The notes under the pieces were generated by a model. The model did no database searches, had not been told where the DNA came from, and saw only the letters and a program-made list of their open reading frames with translations. This document shows, one piece after another, positions 1 through 11,237 of a stretch of DNA of 64,000 nucleotides. Origin of the DNA: Glandiceps talaboti (lineage: Eukaryota > Hemichordata > Enteropneusta > Spengelidae); the NCBI RefSeq assembly GCF_964340395.1, contig NC_135555.1, forward strand, positions 3,580,001 through 3,644,000, read 5' to 3'. The translations under genes and the position numbers were made by a program. How positions within the stretch are numbered: the first letter of the stretch is position 1; each line of letters opens with the position of its first letter.

Positions 1-467
1 AACATCAAAGGAAAAGCCGCGTTGCAAGTCTGTTCTCTTAGTGGTCTGAGTTAGTATATATGAAGTGATGTGTATTTGTCAGGATCGGAATAAACCACTC
101 TGCGATTGTGTACGTAATTAAACCATAGCTCTGCGTAAACCACTCACCCATAGGCCTATATACGTACACCATATCCAAGGTAAAACTCAATAGCTGAAGA
201 TGCATATATAGAAATTACAAACGCGTCTAATAACACTATCTACACTCGCCGCGATAACAATGTATAACATGGTGTTTCCTTTTAATAGGTTTTCCAAAAC
301 AAAACAAAACACCGACTTCTCAAAGTCTTCTACTAGCGCGAATTCGTATTCCCATGGGCTCAGACCACTAAAAGAATGGGTGATGCTTCCATGGTATTCC
401 GGCCACAGGTATGCATGGCATCATAAACTTGACACCATTTTCGCTTTCATTGGTGGGTGCATTTGCC

Positions 468-505
468 CGGTTTACTACAAGTTTCCGGTTTACTACAAGT
501 TTCCG
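468..505. repeat. 18-bp tandem duplication
   Basis: The unit CCGGTTTACTACAAGTTT occurs twice in a row and a third partial unit (CCG) follows. It is too short to mean more than local slippage or a recent duplication. Confidence 0.7.
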
Positions 506-850
506 TATTGTAGGCGCACACCACTGCCACTATATATTAATATGGTATATACTAGGCAATCCATCAAGACACCCACACGAGTGCCTGCATACATTGTAAA
601 CTACCAACCACTCCTATTTATTAATATTATATATTGCTTCATAAAACTTCAGCCCACGTTTTCATTTTCAGGATCTATGATCTAATCACTACCAGTTAAT
701 GAATGTATTGCTCTGTGGTTTGTGTATATGAACAAAGTCTAGGCCTTGGAGTACCGAGTAACACGTCTACGCGTCTGTCGTGAAATGACTTGTACAAATT
801 GCGCATAAACTGTGTCAAAACATGGGCAAGTGTTTGTAACGTTTATTGTC

Positions 851-1153
851 ATGCAAATGATCATACTTGCACTTTCCGGACTTGCGTGCGCACTCACTTT
901 CACGACGTACACGGGTCAAGACGAGGACACAAGGCAAATTTACGTACAATGTGATATATCGTCCAATAGGAAACAATACGCGGAACCAAAACAACCACGC
1001 ATGTGGCTATATGTGGAAGATGTAAACAGCTTGAAAAACAGCTGTGGAGACAATGGGAACAGTTATAACTTTGATGCAAATATGTCCAAAAACGACTATG
1101 AGTCCATAACGTATGCTCGTAATGTTGTAATAGTTGGTTTTGTGATCAAATAA
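851..1153 (+). CDS. Possible small secreted protein, 100 aa (weak)
   Basis: An uninterrupted plus-strand frame starts at ATG 851 with a signal-peptide-like segment (MQMIILALSGLACALT) followed by about 80 polar residues with two Cys (QCD and NSCGD). It lies opposite the left-flanking region of the type II protein exon, in what would be that gene's first intron. There is no recognised domain and no clear splice partner; the stop is followed at once by an A-run. It may be a chance open frame. The signal-like start is the only positive evidence. Confidence 0.2.
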   Translation: MQMIILALSGLACALTFTTYTGQDEDTRQIYVQCDISSNRKQYAEPKQPRMWLYVEDVNSLKNSCGDNGNSYNFDANMSKNDYESITYARNVVIVGFVIK

Positions 1154-1253
1154 AAAAAAATACAGAAAAACGGCTGAAGTATAAGAAAGTCCCGTAAAGC
1201 CAACATGAGTAGTTGCGCAAATCCCCAAGTTGTTTTTATCAGAATGAACTTAC

Positions 1254-1752
1254 CGCATTTCGTGTAGATATCTCCAATGGAGACATAATCATTTTGGTAA
1301 ACCCACTCGTCCCAATCAAAGTCGGTTGGGTCTTTCTTGATATTTTCCACCTTATTTGTTTCTTTGACAGGCATTTCTTTCTCATCTGACGCCACGACGA
1401 CATTTTCATCTTCTGTCTTGTCTTTACCCTTTGAGTCATTGTTCAGTTTCGGCCCTTCTGTCGACTCGCCTTCGACTGGCGCTTTGTTTCGTTTAGCGTC
1501 CGTCGACGATAATGTGCCATTGTTCCTTCCTCCAATTTGGTCATATTCAATAATTATAGCTGCGGCTGCTACGTGCCTCTGAGCGGAGTTTGCAATTTGA
1601 GCGGAGTGGCGCATTTCATGTTGCTTCTTCATAAGTTCTTTGTTTGCTTCGAGAATGTCAACCGCGTCAGCGTGGTTGAAGTACGCCAGATAGAGTCCGA
1701 GGCATAGAGTAACAATGCAGACCACAATGATAATATTTCTTTTGGCACTCAT
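1254..1752 (-). CDS. First coding exon of a type II membrane protein (partial gene)
   Basis: A minus-strand open frame encodes a short basic N-terminus (MSAKRN), a hydrophobic helix at about residues 7-24 and then a long hydrophilic stem rich in Lys, Glu, Asp and Ser. This is the usual layout of a Golgi type II enzyme such as a glycosyltransferase or sulfotransferase. The frame ends at a good 5' splice site (GTAAGT just left of 1254) after 166 codons plus one base, so the catalytic part would lie in exons further left, mostly outside the window. An upstream in-frame ATG at 1800 would add 16 residues. I prefer the 1752 ATG because it sits directly before the basic and hydrophobic anchor. The last residues contain an acidic, aromatic patch (DFDWDEWVYQND) with a Cys just before the splice. 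I do not recognise the family, and the enzyme assignment is inference from topology only. Confidence 0.6.
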
Positions 1753-1800
1753 TGTAAAGTTTCTCAAATATTGTCTAACAAGAATACTTGAAGACATCAA

Positions 1801-3064
1801 CGGTAGAAAAAAAAGAAAAAAAAAGATAGACTAGTATAAATTCGGCAAGAGATAATTTCAGCGATAAAAAAAATCTACCTATGATCTAGACCTTGTCCGC
1901 ATGGGTCCAAATTTGGGATGTCTGAATCTGTAAGGAGTCGATAGTAATGTGAAGCAAGGTACACCGTTCACGAGCCTGCAGTCCAAAGTGTCCTTAGCAA
2001 ATCAGCTGATCGCGGAGTGATCACAAGGCTGTTGTCGACACCACTATCAGTGCGTCAATGTCTAATATATCTTTTAAAAAGTTGTTGATCAACGAACACT
2101 CTGTATTAAATGTAGGGGTAAGTTAAGTCATTGTATGCAAATTAGATGAACGAAACTGTATACTAATTAGTTTAGACGTAAATTAAAATGTCCAGACTCT
2201 ATGTTATTTTTAAGAATTTGTTTAGAACACAGAACATCGAAAATGTTGTAATTAAATACGGTATATCATATATTGAAATATAGTGTAGTATCATTATGAA
2301 TCTGATAGGGTGAACGAACTATCGACATTGTTAGCAATACTGTGAATACCATCACATCCGTACCTCATATGGTTGTTTTAGACAGCGCCCTCTGTTGTTC
2401 CGGAGCCCTTTACAGACATATTAGTACAATGTGAGGTGTGGAAAAAAGAAGTTTTCTAAAAAGAAATTGAAAAGAAACACTGCCTATATCATTAATGCTG
2501 TTTAATGAGCACAACAATCAGGGATTTTGCGCCGGATTTGGATAACTAAGTGTTGATTTCGTTGTGATGTCTCTTACTTTCGGTACGTTCACCCACTGAC
2601 AATTAAGTAAGTTTCTTACTTGTCTGTGGTTCATTCTCACTAGAGCAAGGCGAAAGGAACCAAGTTCTGGGATCTAGGATTTCGTTAATTCAAAAACAAA
2701 TTATGAGCTATAATTTACAGTAAATGTTTGTAAAGGCCTTGTAACAGCTGTTGTCAGGGGATTTGTGTACACTTTACATGTATTAGTACATGACTTTGTT
2801 ATTACTAACCTTTCCCTCAGCCCACTATGTATAGTTGTCTGAACCCTTTCTTCTTCACCTGACAAATTGTGACCTTGATACACTCGCACGTTCTGTTATG
2901 TTCCGGTTATGAAGTGCGATGTTTATTTATTTTACTGTTACGCACATCTAACTTAATATAGTCGTAATTTTCTTTCCTTGAGTATGATTGTAAGCCTCCC
3001 GTCGCTTTCTACATGTAGAAGGGGTCGCTTCAAGCTAACTTCTTGGTCATGTCATACTGCAGCC
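1801..3064. other. Non-coding, AT-rich spacer
   Basis: No exon, RNA gene or repeat structure is apparent on either strand. Only short chance open frames occur. The left end should hold the promoter of the minus-strand type II protein gene, but I see no convincing core element. Confidence 0.4.
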
Positions 3065-4757
3065 ATTAATTACACAACGTTTAGGTTCTTTCAGAAGTTT
3101 ATAATACAATAGCAACCATTTATTAAAAGTCGTCCTGGACGAGAAATTGGCATTTATTGTGGATTTTGATGGATATAATATATCATTGCTATATTTCTGT
3201 TCCTAAAAAATTAAGATGGAACAATTTTGACCAAGTTTATACTAATAAAATGTAAAAGAGTAATAAAGTAGTATGTCACGTACAGACTGTACGTGCTGGA
3301 TTTGTAGCTCGTTGTTACCTGTAGTGACACATCACCATTCGGTATAAGGAGTTTGTGTTTTCCAAGCGTTTAATTGCGTTTACCTATATCGTTTACAAAT
3401 CACTTAGCTGTACGGACAACGGCAAACCCCTTTTCACAAATTTTACATAAAAATTATATAGAGTTTGTTTGCATATTGAGTTACAAAAACGGACTTGGGT
3501 CATGGTGTTTCAGTTTTTTGGAAGTAAAAATTCATGGTAAAGTTGTTTTATTGATTAAAACTCCAAAATAAATACACATTTCCTGTCCATACGGCCACTA
3601 TTAACACATTATATATACCGTACGTAGTTCTATGGAATGCTTTTGACAATCATGTCCCCTCCTTCAACACCAAATCCTCGTATTGGGGGTAACTGCATAC
3701 AGAGGTCAGTTTGTCCAGTTGTCAATGTGCATTTATACAACTAACTAATCACTCCGTCATCAACGTAACATTTACCCATCTGACGTAAACACCGAAGATT
3801 CAAATTTATAGTGTCTCGTCAGACTAAATATTCTAAAACTTTCCCAATATTTATAATTTTGCAATAGACAGTTTATGGTTCATTTGATATTTTGTAAAGG
3901 GGGACATCTTTATTAGTCCATTTACTTGGACCACACTTTTGTACATATTTTAGTACGTAAATCTGGTTACTTGTTTTGTACCTGATACCAACACCGCTAG
4001 GAATGGCCGTCATTTTCTAAATTGTACAATACTAACATTTATTTACGTTCAATTAGTTATGTAGCAATAGCGTTATACTCGATTTAAAAGTCACGCCACC
4101 AAGACAAACACCAAAACATAACACGACTACATAATATATCATTTATTATTGATAACAATTTGAACATGTGATATACGAACCCAACATGCCTGATCTTTCG
4201 AGAGAAAAAAATGTCATATGTCCTTGACCTTAGACCTTGACATGTCTATCTCATTTTCAACACTATATCACTGAAACATTAATTTTCAAAGAGTAGCTTC
4301 ATAATTTCAAGAATGACATATTTCTTTACCGTAAATTGTGTAGATAATTTCTTGCACAAAACTCACGATATTTTATTTTCATAAACACGATTTTCGACAG
4401 AATAAAAAAGGAATCGATTTTTGTTCAGTTTCACACCTACCTCAAACCATTTAGTGGTCTGTGCACCTACACATTACTTGATGTATAAGACTATAGAATA
4501 TTTTGAAAGAAGAAAAATGGGAACAAATTTAAAGCAAAATGTCAAACGTAAACCTAAATTTAAGCACGAATACATAACGTCCCTGTCAAAGTCGTAAAAC
4601 AACGAACCTCTTTTAATATAGCACTCTACAAAGATAGAAGAACTGTGTTACATTGTAAGTCAGAAGAACAAATACTCTTGCTTCTGAGAATGGGCAAAAG
4701 GCTCTGTAAATGATTTCATAGTTGTGTTTGTTTGTTTGTTTGTTTGTTTGTTTGTTT
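3065..4757 (+). repeat. Tandem duplication, copy 1 (1,693-bp period)
   Basis: Begins ATTAATTACACAACG and ends in a GTTT run at about 4727-4757. The same sequence restarts at 4758 and is colinear over its whole length, differing by scattered substitutions and small indels. Matching short frames at 3374-3571 and 5038-5256 are by-products of the repeat. A middle part (about 3370-3595) also has a more diverged relative at about 43780-44000, so the duplicated block contains an older interspersed repeat. No coding capacity is apparent. Confidence 0.9.
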
Positions 4758-6424
4758 ATTAATTACACAACGTTTAGGTTCTTTCAGAAGTTTATAATAC
4801 AGTAGCAACAATTTATTAAAAGTGGTCCTGGACGAGAAATTGGCATTTATTGTGGATTTTGATGGATATAATATATCATTGCTATATTTCTGTACTTAAA
4901 AAATTAAGATGGAACAATTTTGACCAAGTTTATACTAATAAAATATAAAAGAGTAATATGTCACGTACAGAATGTACGTGCTGGATTTGTAGCTCGTTGT
5001 TAACTGTAGTGACGCATCACCATTCGGCATAAGGAGTTTGTGTTTTCCAAGTGTTTTATTTCGTTTACCTATATCGTTTACAAATCACTTAGCTGTAGGG
5101 ACAACGGCAAACCCCTTTTCACAAATTTTACATAAAAATTATATAGCGTTTGTTTGCATATTGAGTTACAAAAACGGACTTGGATCATGTTGTTTCAGTT
5201 TTTTGGAAGTAAAAATTCAAGGTAAAGTTGTTTTATTGATTAAAACTCCAAAATAAATACACATTTCCTGTCCATACGGCCACTATTAACACATCGTATA
5301 TATATACGTAGTTCTATGGAATGCTTTTGACAATCATGTCCTCTCCTTCAACACCAAATCCTCGTATTGGGGGGTAACTGCATACAGAGGTCAAGGTATA
5401 TTTATACAACTAACTAATCACTCCGTCATCAACGTAACATTTACCCATCTGACGTAAACACCGAAGATTCAAATTTATAGTGTCTCGTCAGACTAAATAT
5501 TCTAAAACTTTTCCAATATTTATAATTTTGCAATAGACTGTTTATGGTTCATTTGATACGCTGTAAAGGGGGACATCTTTATTAGTCCATTTACTTGGAC
5601 CACACTCTTGTAGATCTTTTAGTACGTAAATCTGGTTACTTGTTTTGTACCTGATACCAACACCGCTAGGAATGGCCGTCATCTTCTCATTAATTGTACA
5701 ATACTAACATTTATTTACGTTCAATTAGTTATGTAGCAATAGCGTTATACTCGATTTAAAAGTCACGCCACCAAGACAAACACCAAAACAAAACACGACT
5801 ACATAATATATCATTTATTATTGATAACAATTTGAACATGTGATATACGAACCCAACATGCCTGATCTTTCGAGAAAAAAAATGTCATATGTCCTTGACC
5901 TTAGACCTTGACATGTCTATCTCATTTTCAACACTATATCACTGAAACATTAATTTTCAAAGAGTAGCTTCATAATTTCAAGAATGACGTATTTCTTTAC
6001 CGTAAATTGTGTAGATAAATGTTTCTTGCACAAAACTCACGATATTTTATTTTCATTATCACGATTTTCGACAGAATAAAAAAAGAATCGATTTTTGTTA
6101 AGTTTCACACCTACCTCAGACCACTTAGTGGTCTGTGCACCTACACATTACTTGATGTATAAGACTATAGAATATTTTGAAAGAAGAAAAAAAGGGAACA
6201 AATTTAAGGCAAAATGTCAAACGTAAACCTAAATTTAAGCACGAATACATAACGTCCCTGTCAAAGTCGTAAAACAACGAACCTCTTTCAATAGGGCACT
6301 CTACAAAGATAGAACTGTGTTATATTGTAAGTCAGAAGAACAAATACTCTTGCTTCTGAGAATGGGTAAAGAGCTATGTGAATGATTTCATACTTGTGTT
6401 TGTTTGTTTGTTTGTTTGTTTGTT
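4758..6424 (+). repeat. Tandem duplication, copy 2
   Basis: Direct copy of 3065-4757, closing with its own GTTT run at about 6398-6424. Because both copies end in the same tetranucleotide run, and copy 2 begins immediately after the first run, unequal exchange or slippage through the GTTT repeat is a plausible origin. Both copies contain the short palindromic core CCACTTAGTGG or a close variant, and the same doubled TGACCTTAGACCTTGA stretch. Confidence 0.9.
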
Positions 6425-8358
6425 ATCTTAAATGCGAATGTAAGAAAATGTGTATCGTACATGAGTTACTTTTCATACTTATTTCACCTGTTCACTGGAC
6501 CATTTTATGGCATACATGTTATGATTCTTGATGCGATTCCAAAAGTTTCTGTTCAATTATTTCTAGATGAAATTTTGTTCTTTTTCATCCATTTACACAG
6601 CTCTAAGCTGCAGTCCACTCACTCCATCCGGCATAGATCAGGGTCTATCAACCCAGTTAACTATCTGATTACTTTGTGAAGAGCAAATTATTGATAATTT
6701 GTGAAGTTTTCATAACAAAAACATGGTTTACCATAAAAATTAAAAGTCTCTGTTACAAGGAACAGTTTTTGATAGTAAGTCTGAATTTAGTTGTCTGATT
6801 TGACAGAGGTCATTTTTCCAAATTTGTACTACCCTTCTGAAACAGCCTTTAGTAAACATATGGGTAAAGTAAAGCATATTGACTACATTGTTTTCACAAG
6901 ACTAGAATACTTGTAGAATTTATCTAAAAAAGCCTGACAGCTATATTACAGATATGGGTAGTCTGTTCACTGTACTGTCCTTACATGATTGTTACACACA
7001 AAAAAATTGTGTGTTTTCGATAACCTGACTGATCCTAGATTAAGCCGCTGACGCTGAACATTTAAAACAAAATGATAAGAAATTCTTTGTCTTCTTAACC
7101 TTCATGCATGTCTGCTTTCTTTCCATAGTCATGTCTGTACATATTTCACCAAAGCATCACAGAATGATTATTCTGACTGATTTTCTGTATGTTTGGGTTG
7201 TAGCCATATTTTTCAAAAATAAAAACCTTTAAAAAGATAAAAATAAAAATAAAATAAAATCCTGACCTACCGACCCTATTTTCTGAGGCCATCTTATCAG
7301 AAATGCACAATTTTTGTTTCCACCTTAGCTGTTGTACCAACCAGCCCTCTAATCCAACAAGGATACAAGGAAATGAGGACTAGGAGGTATATAACACACT
7401 GAAACAACCAACAGGCTAAGACATAGTGGAATACCAACTAACTCACAGTCTGGCCAGACCACAGACACTTGTGGTATGTTTCAGAATGTAAGTCATTATC
7501 GATAATATTAGTTTAGTTCCTATACAGTATCGTTATGATTTATACCTTCACTCTGTGGTTAGAAACCACAGTTGGCATCCGGACTACGATATATAAATAT
7601 TGACATATATAACGAGTAATGTATGTAATGGTTGGAATACGGGTTTCTAGGACTACAAAATTCAGGTAGATAGATACATACATAACATTTGATGCTGTTG
7701 GTCTTTTAGATGAGTTAATTACACTGCAAATTTCCAATAGTTGGAAGCAGCAGGGAATTTTGGCTGAAGTTCAACATTATTTGCCATTCTTGAAATTTTG
7801 TAAAAAACAAAGCAAAACAAATACAAACAAAAAATTATCTCGTTTACGTGTGAAATAAATTTTAATCAATGAATATCACCTCTATTGGCTGTTCTACCTG
7901 TTTGACCTGGCTCTGAAACAGTCACTCACATTCAATTACATGGCACACAAATCCTTTGGGATCATTTGATATAGCTGTTATCACCACTAGATGGCGCTAG
8001 TCATACCAGCTTGATACCATAATTTGTGAAATGTTGATAAGTCATTCCGCCATGTTTTACAGTCCTTGGTCTTCTAGAATTGTTATTTTTGCCACGCTAC
8101 ATTTTAAAATAATGCTTACAAGTGACATGTATAACTTTATCTCATTCATTTCTCTGTAGCCTTTCCCAATAAAGCTGTACATTCCACTTTCTAAAAGTCT
8201 GCAGTGATTTTGTTGCATGATTCAGTTTTGAGAATGTCATATTCTTCAAAAGACTTGAAACACAAACAAGGATTTCCACTGTCTGTGCTTGGAAGAACTG
8301 AAATATGCAACAAAGCCTTGACTGGTTAGTAATTCTTAGACTCTGTGTGATTTTTTTC
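6425..8358. other. Non-coding region downstream of CHTF8
   Basis: No coding sequence recognised. It should include the CHTF8 3' UTR (to the left of 8359), but I cannot pick a confident minus-strand poly(A) signal. A perfect CTCF-type core motif lies at 7984-7997. Confidence 0.4.
7984..7997 (+). promoter_or_regulatory. CTCF-like core motif
   Basis: CCACTAGATGGCGC fits all 14 positions of the bilaterian CTCF core consensus CCASYAGRKGGCRS. It lies just downstream of the CHTF8 3' end. Occupancy is not shown by sequence. Confidence 0.4.
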
Positions 8359-10344
8359 TCAAACTTTCTTCATAACATTTGAAATGATAGGTTTGGGTCG
8401 AGTCCTGAACTGAAGTTTTCTTTTAATAATGGCAGTCACTGTGAAATGCTTTGTCTTGTTGCTATGGTCTGTTTCCATGGTAACATCATCTGATGATGCT
8501 TGGTTTTCATCTTTGATCAAAACGAGGTAAGGCTTCTCAAGATCGACCAGTTTTCCATACAGTATATGATGTCCAATGATCAGAATTGGAATGCCCTGTG
8601 AAAAAAGAGAAACATGTCAAAGTCATTTCAATTTTAGGAATATTTTGAGCTGAAAGGTTTTCTCAATGTTTACTAAGTGGTCACTAACATATAAAGCTAC
8701 ACTAGCAGCAACTAGACTGGTCTTTGAATCTGTTTTGCTACATAAAATACCTTCATCAAAATAATAATAATAACAATAATAATTCTTGTATCTCGACCAC
8801 GGGTTCAGCTTCTTATGAGTAAAGTTTTGCCTCTTCAGGTCGACAGGCTTTGCCAAACTGTCCATTTTCTGGCTTTACCACTAGGTGGCGTACTTCATCA
8901 TAATATTGTACATCGTGAACAGCATTGAATCATCACATTTATGTAGGTGTACACAGAGTATACATATCCAATCAAATTGATTTTTGGGTCCACATCCAAA
9001 AATTAGTGGCACTATGAATCCTGATGTCAACTTATTACAACAGTTATTATTCACTCTACTACTTCTAGAGAAAAAAAAGACCTCCATTTTACATGTAAAA
9101 TGTCTAATTATTGGCATTTCAACAATATATTGAATATATTGTTGGTTATCTGTTCGAAAAATAATACCTCAGTTACAGCTAGAGCAGCCTGACACACATT
9201 TTACTTATACTGAAATACGTGTATTTGTATCATAGATAGACAAATTACAAACATACATAGAATTTTTAAAAACAATATCTCTAATTTCCAGGTGTTTCTG
9301 TTCCATTTTGAAATTTGTTCTAATCATAGCATGTTTTATTTACAAACTGTAACCTGGATGTTCACATGCATCTGTATGTTAATTGTTCTTTTCTTCTATA
9401 CTCAATCTACATTTTGACATTGAACTTCTAACACTAAATTTTATAGTGCGGGACCAACTAATAGTTGATAAAGAAGGATTATTCCAAAAATCAGATTTTC
9501 ATGAACTTGTTTGGGCCATTGAGTGTTCTATTTTACTGTACATTAACTTGGTCAACGATACAAACCTTTTTATTGAAATGTAGATCTCCAATCAAATTAC
9601 CAGATAGATCTTCGTCATGTCTGGACATAATCCTCCCTTGTAACTCAACCATCAACCATTCTTTACTAGCCCCACTGCCAATACTGAAACAGACAACAAT
9701 GAAAATGTACCATAAAATACCAACTTTGTACGTACTATCTCACAGTGCACTAGGCAACTCAACTAAAAAAGATAATGTAAGGTGTACACAGATACTGCAA
9801 AGTTTTAACTTATTAAGTTAAAACTTTGCAGTATCTGTGTACACCTTACAATACTAATGTGCATCAATGTACATATCAGCACGGCTGGTCAAAGCACTCA
9901 AGGAATTCAGCGGTTGAGTTATACACCCACCCACACAAACACACACACACACACACACACACACCTATATATTATATATCATCATCATCATCATCATCAT
10001 CATCAACATTCAACATCATCATCACCATCATCATCAATATTGGATCTACTGTTGTAATTTTAAGGAGCTTTTCATTCCTTATCAATATCAGCCGTGAAAA
10101 TCATGAATATTGAATTTATGAATGAATTATGATCACGATCATCAAGTTTTTCGAGTCTCAACACTTCGGTCTCGTAACAAAGACACAGCCACACATACAA
10201 ATACAAACAGTCTAATCTGCGCCAACCATTTGTACTTTACAATATGACAATGTATATATTACAGTGTACATGGTGTACTGCGGTAAAACCCTTTTCGAGT
10301 CCGAAATAAAACAAACTTTACCTCTTGATTAATAGTTGCACCAT
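8359..10344 (-). CDS. CHTF8: Chromosome transmission fidelity protein 8 (CTF18-RFC subunit)
   Basis: CHTF8 is the small subunit that with DSCC1 and CHTF18 makes the alternative clamp loader CTF18-RFC, which loads PCNA, contacts DNA polymerase epsilon and supports sister-chromatid cohesion in the nucleus. Three minus-strand exons join in phase: 10322-10344 (MVQLLIK plus 2 bases), 9566-9683 and 8359-8595 with a TGA stop, giving 125 residues against 121 in human. Diagnostic matches are the MVQ start, [44 protein letters not shown], and the C-terminal TRPKPII...KKV. All junctions are GT-AG. The exons are too short to show as long open frames. The gene is divergent to UTP4, with about 0.2 kb between its ATG and the UTP4 first exon. 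The call rests on remembered family sequence and is strong. Confidence 0.93.
8878..8891 (+). promoter_or_regulatory. CTCF-like core motif
   Basis: CCACTAGGTGGCGT matches 13 of 14 positions of CCASYAGRKGGCRS. It lies in the second CHTF8 intron, in the same orientation as the 7984 motif. Confidence 0.3.
9776..9850. repeat. Perfect 37-bp palindrome with one-base centre
   Basis: The arms 9776-9812 and 9814-9850 are exact reverse complements around a single T, in the first CHTF8 intron. There are no obvious target duplications. Either a recent foldback/template-switch event or an assembly artefact. Confidence 0.95.
9939..10036 (+). repeat. Microsatellites (AC)n then (ATC)n
   Basis: An AC run is followed by ATAT and then an interrupted ATC run, within the first CHTF8 intron. 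Simple sequence; frames through it are not genes. Confidence 0.9.
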
Positions 10345-10560
10345 GACGGTCTTCAATTTCCACTGATGAGATTGTTCTTGAGAACGTTCGTATATATATA
10401 CACATACAACGTAAATACAATGTTCGATGTCTTCCCGATCAGCTGTGTATTCGTAATTTCCCGCAAAAATCTTTCTGATCACGCGAGATTATCGTTTGAC
10501 CCCGGAAGTGAAATACCCAAAACCCACGTGTGAGATCGCAAGCTAGTCAAGGCATAGGTA
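10345..10560. promoter_or_regulatory. Bidirectional CHTF8/UTP4 promoter
   Basis: This short interval separates the CHTF8 ATG (10344, minus) from the UTP4 non-coding first exon, which ends at the 5' splice site GTAAGT at 10558. It contains a consensus ETS motif (CCGGAAGTGA, 10502-10511) and an E-box CACGTG (10525-10530), both typical of housekeeping and ribosome-biogenesis promoters. There is no clear TATA box near the splice donor. Divergent transcription from here is inference from gene positions. Confidence 0.6.
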
Positions 10561-11237
10561 AGTACGTTTTGGGACAAACGAAGAAGTTTTTGTGTTTCAC
10601 ATTCGTTATTCACAAAGTGACAAATTTTCACGACACTTCTGCGTCATACAGATATTTTAGTGATCAGTACGACTTGTGTAAATCATAAGTCTGTAAACCA
10701 TAACTAGTTCAAAACAGCAAAACCTTGCCCACCGGTGCACCGTCGGTTGCGTCGAGCAGTATGCATTCGTATGATCTATCCATGTTTACAATTCGAAATT
10801 TTCACGTTAACCTGTAACTTGTTAGCGAACTACGTACAGTACAGTTCTACAGCGGCAGCTGTAGGAACATTACGTGTTTGTAAATATCTTCTATAAGTTT
10901 GTCTGGAATTATTGAAAGTTATGTTCCTGACTAGTAGTGATGGAATCAATTGACTTGTTATTTTGTGGTACTTCCATTTATATTTGTCCTTTGAACAGTT
11001 GTGGTAATTAATACATGCAACAACTTTACAGCAATCCACATTGCTCATCTGTTTTTATATTGGAAATCCAGGCATTATGTATTTTTAAAAGGACGTAACA
11101 TAAAAAAGAAAGATAGAAAATATACCATGTTACCATAATTTAAAGAGTAACTAACATTTATGTTGTATTGACAAGATTGCATGTTGTTTTATTTCCAGAC
11201 ATTGGCAAAGTGTTTGTGACTTCTGTATTAAATCACA

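Noticed and set aside
3374-5256. Matching short frames in both tandem copies, suggesting a duplicated gene
   Set aside because: Frames are short, without start context or splice sites, and are not better conserved than surrounding repeat DNA.
3065-6424. The duplicated 1.69-kb blocks as paired LTRs
   Set aside because: The copies are directly adjacent with no internal region, have no TG...CA ends and no flanking duplication; a tandem duplication explains them.
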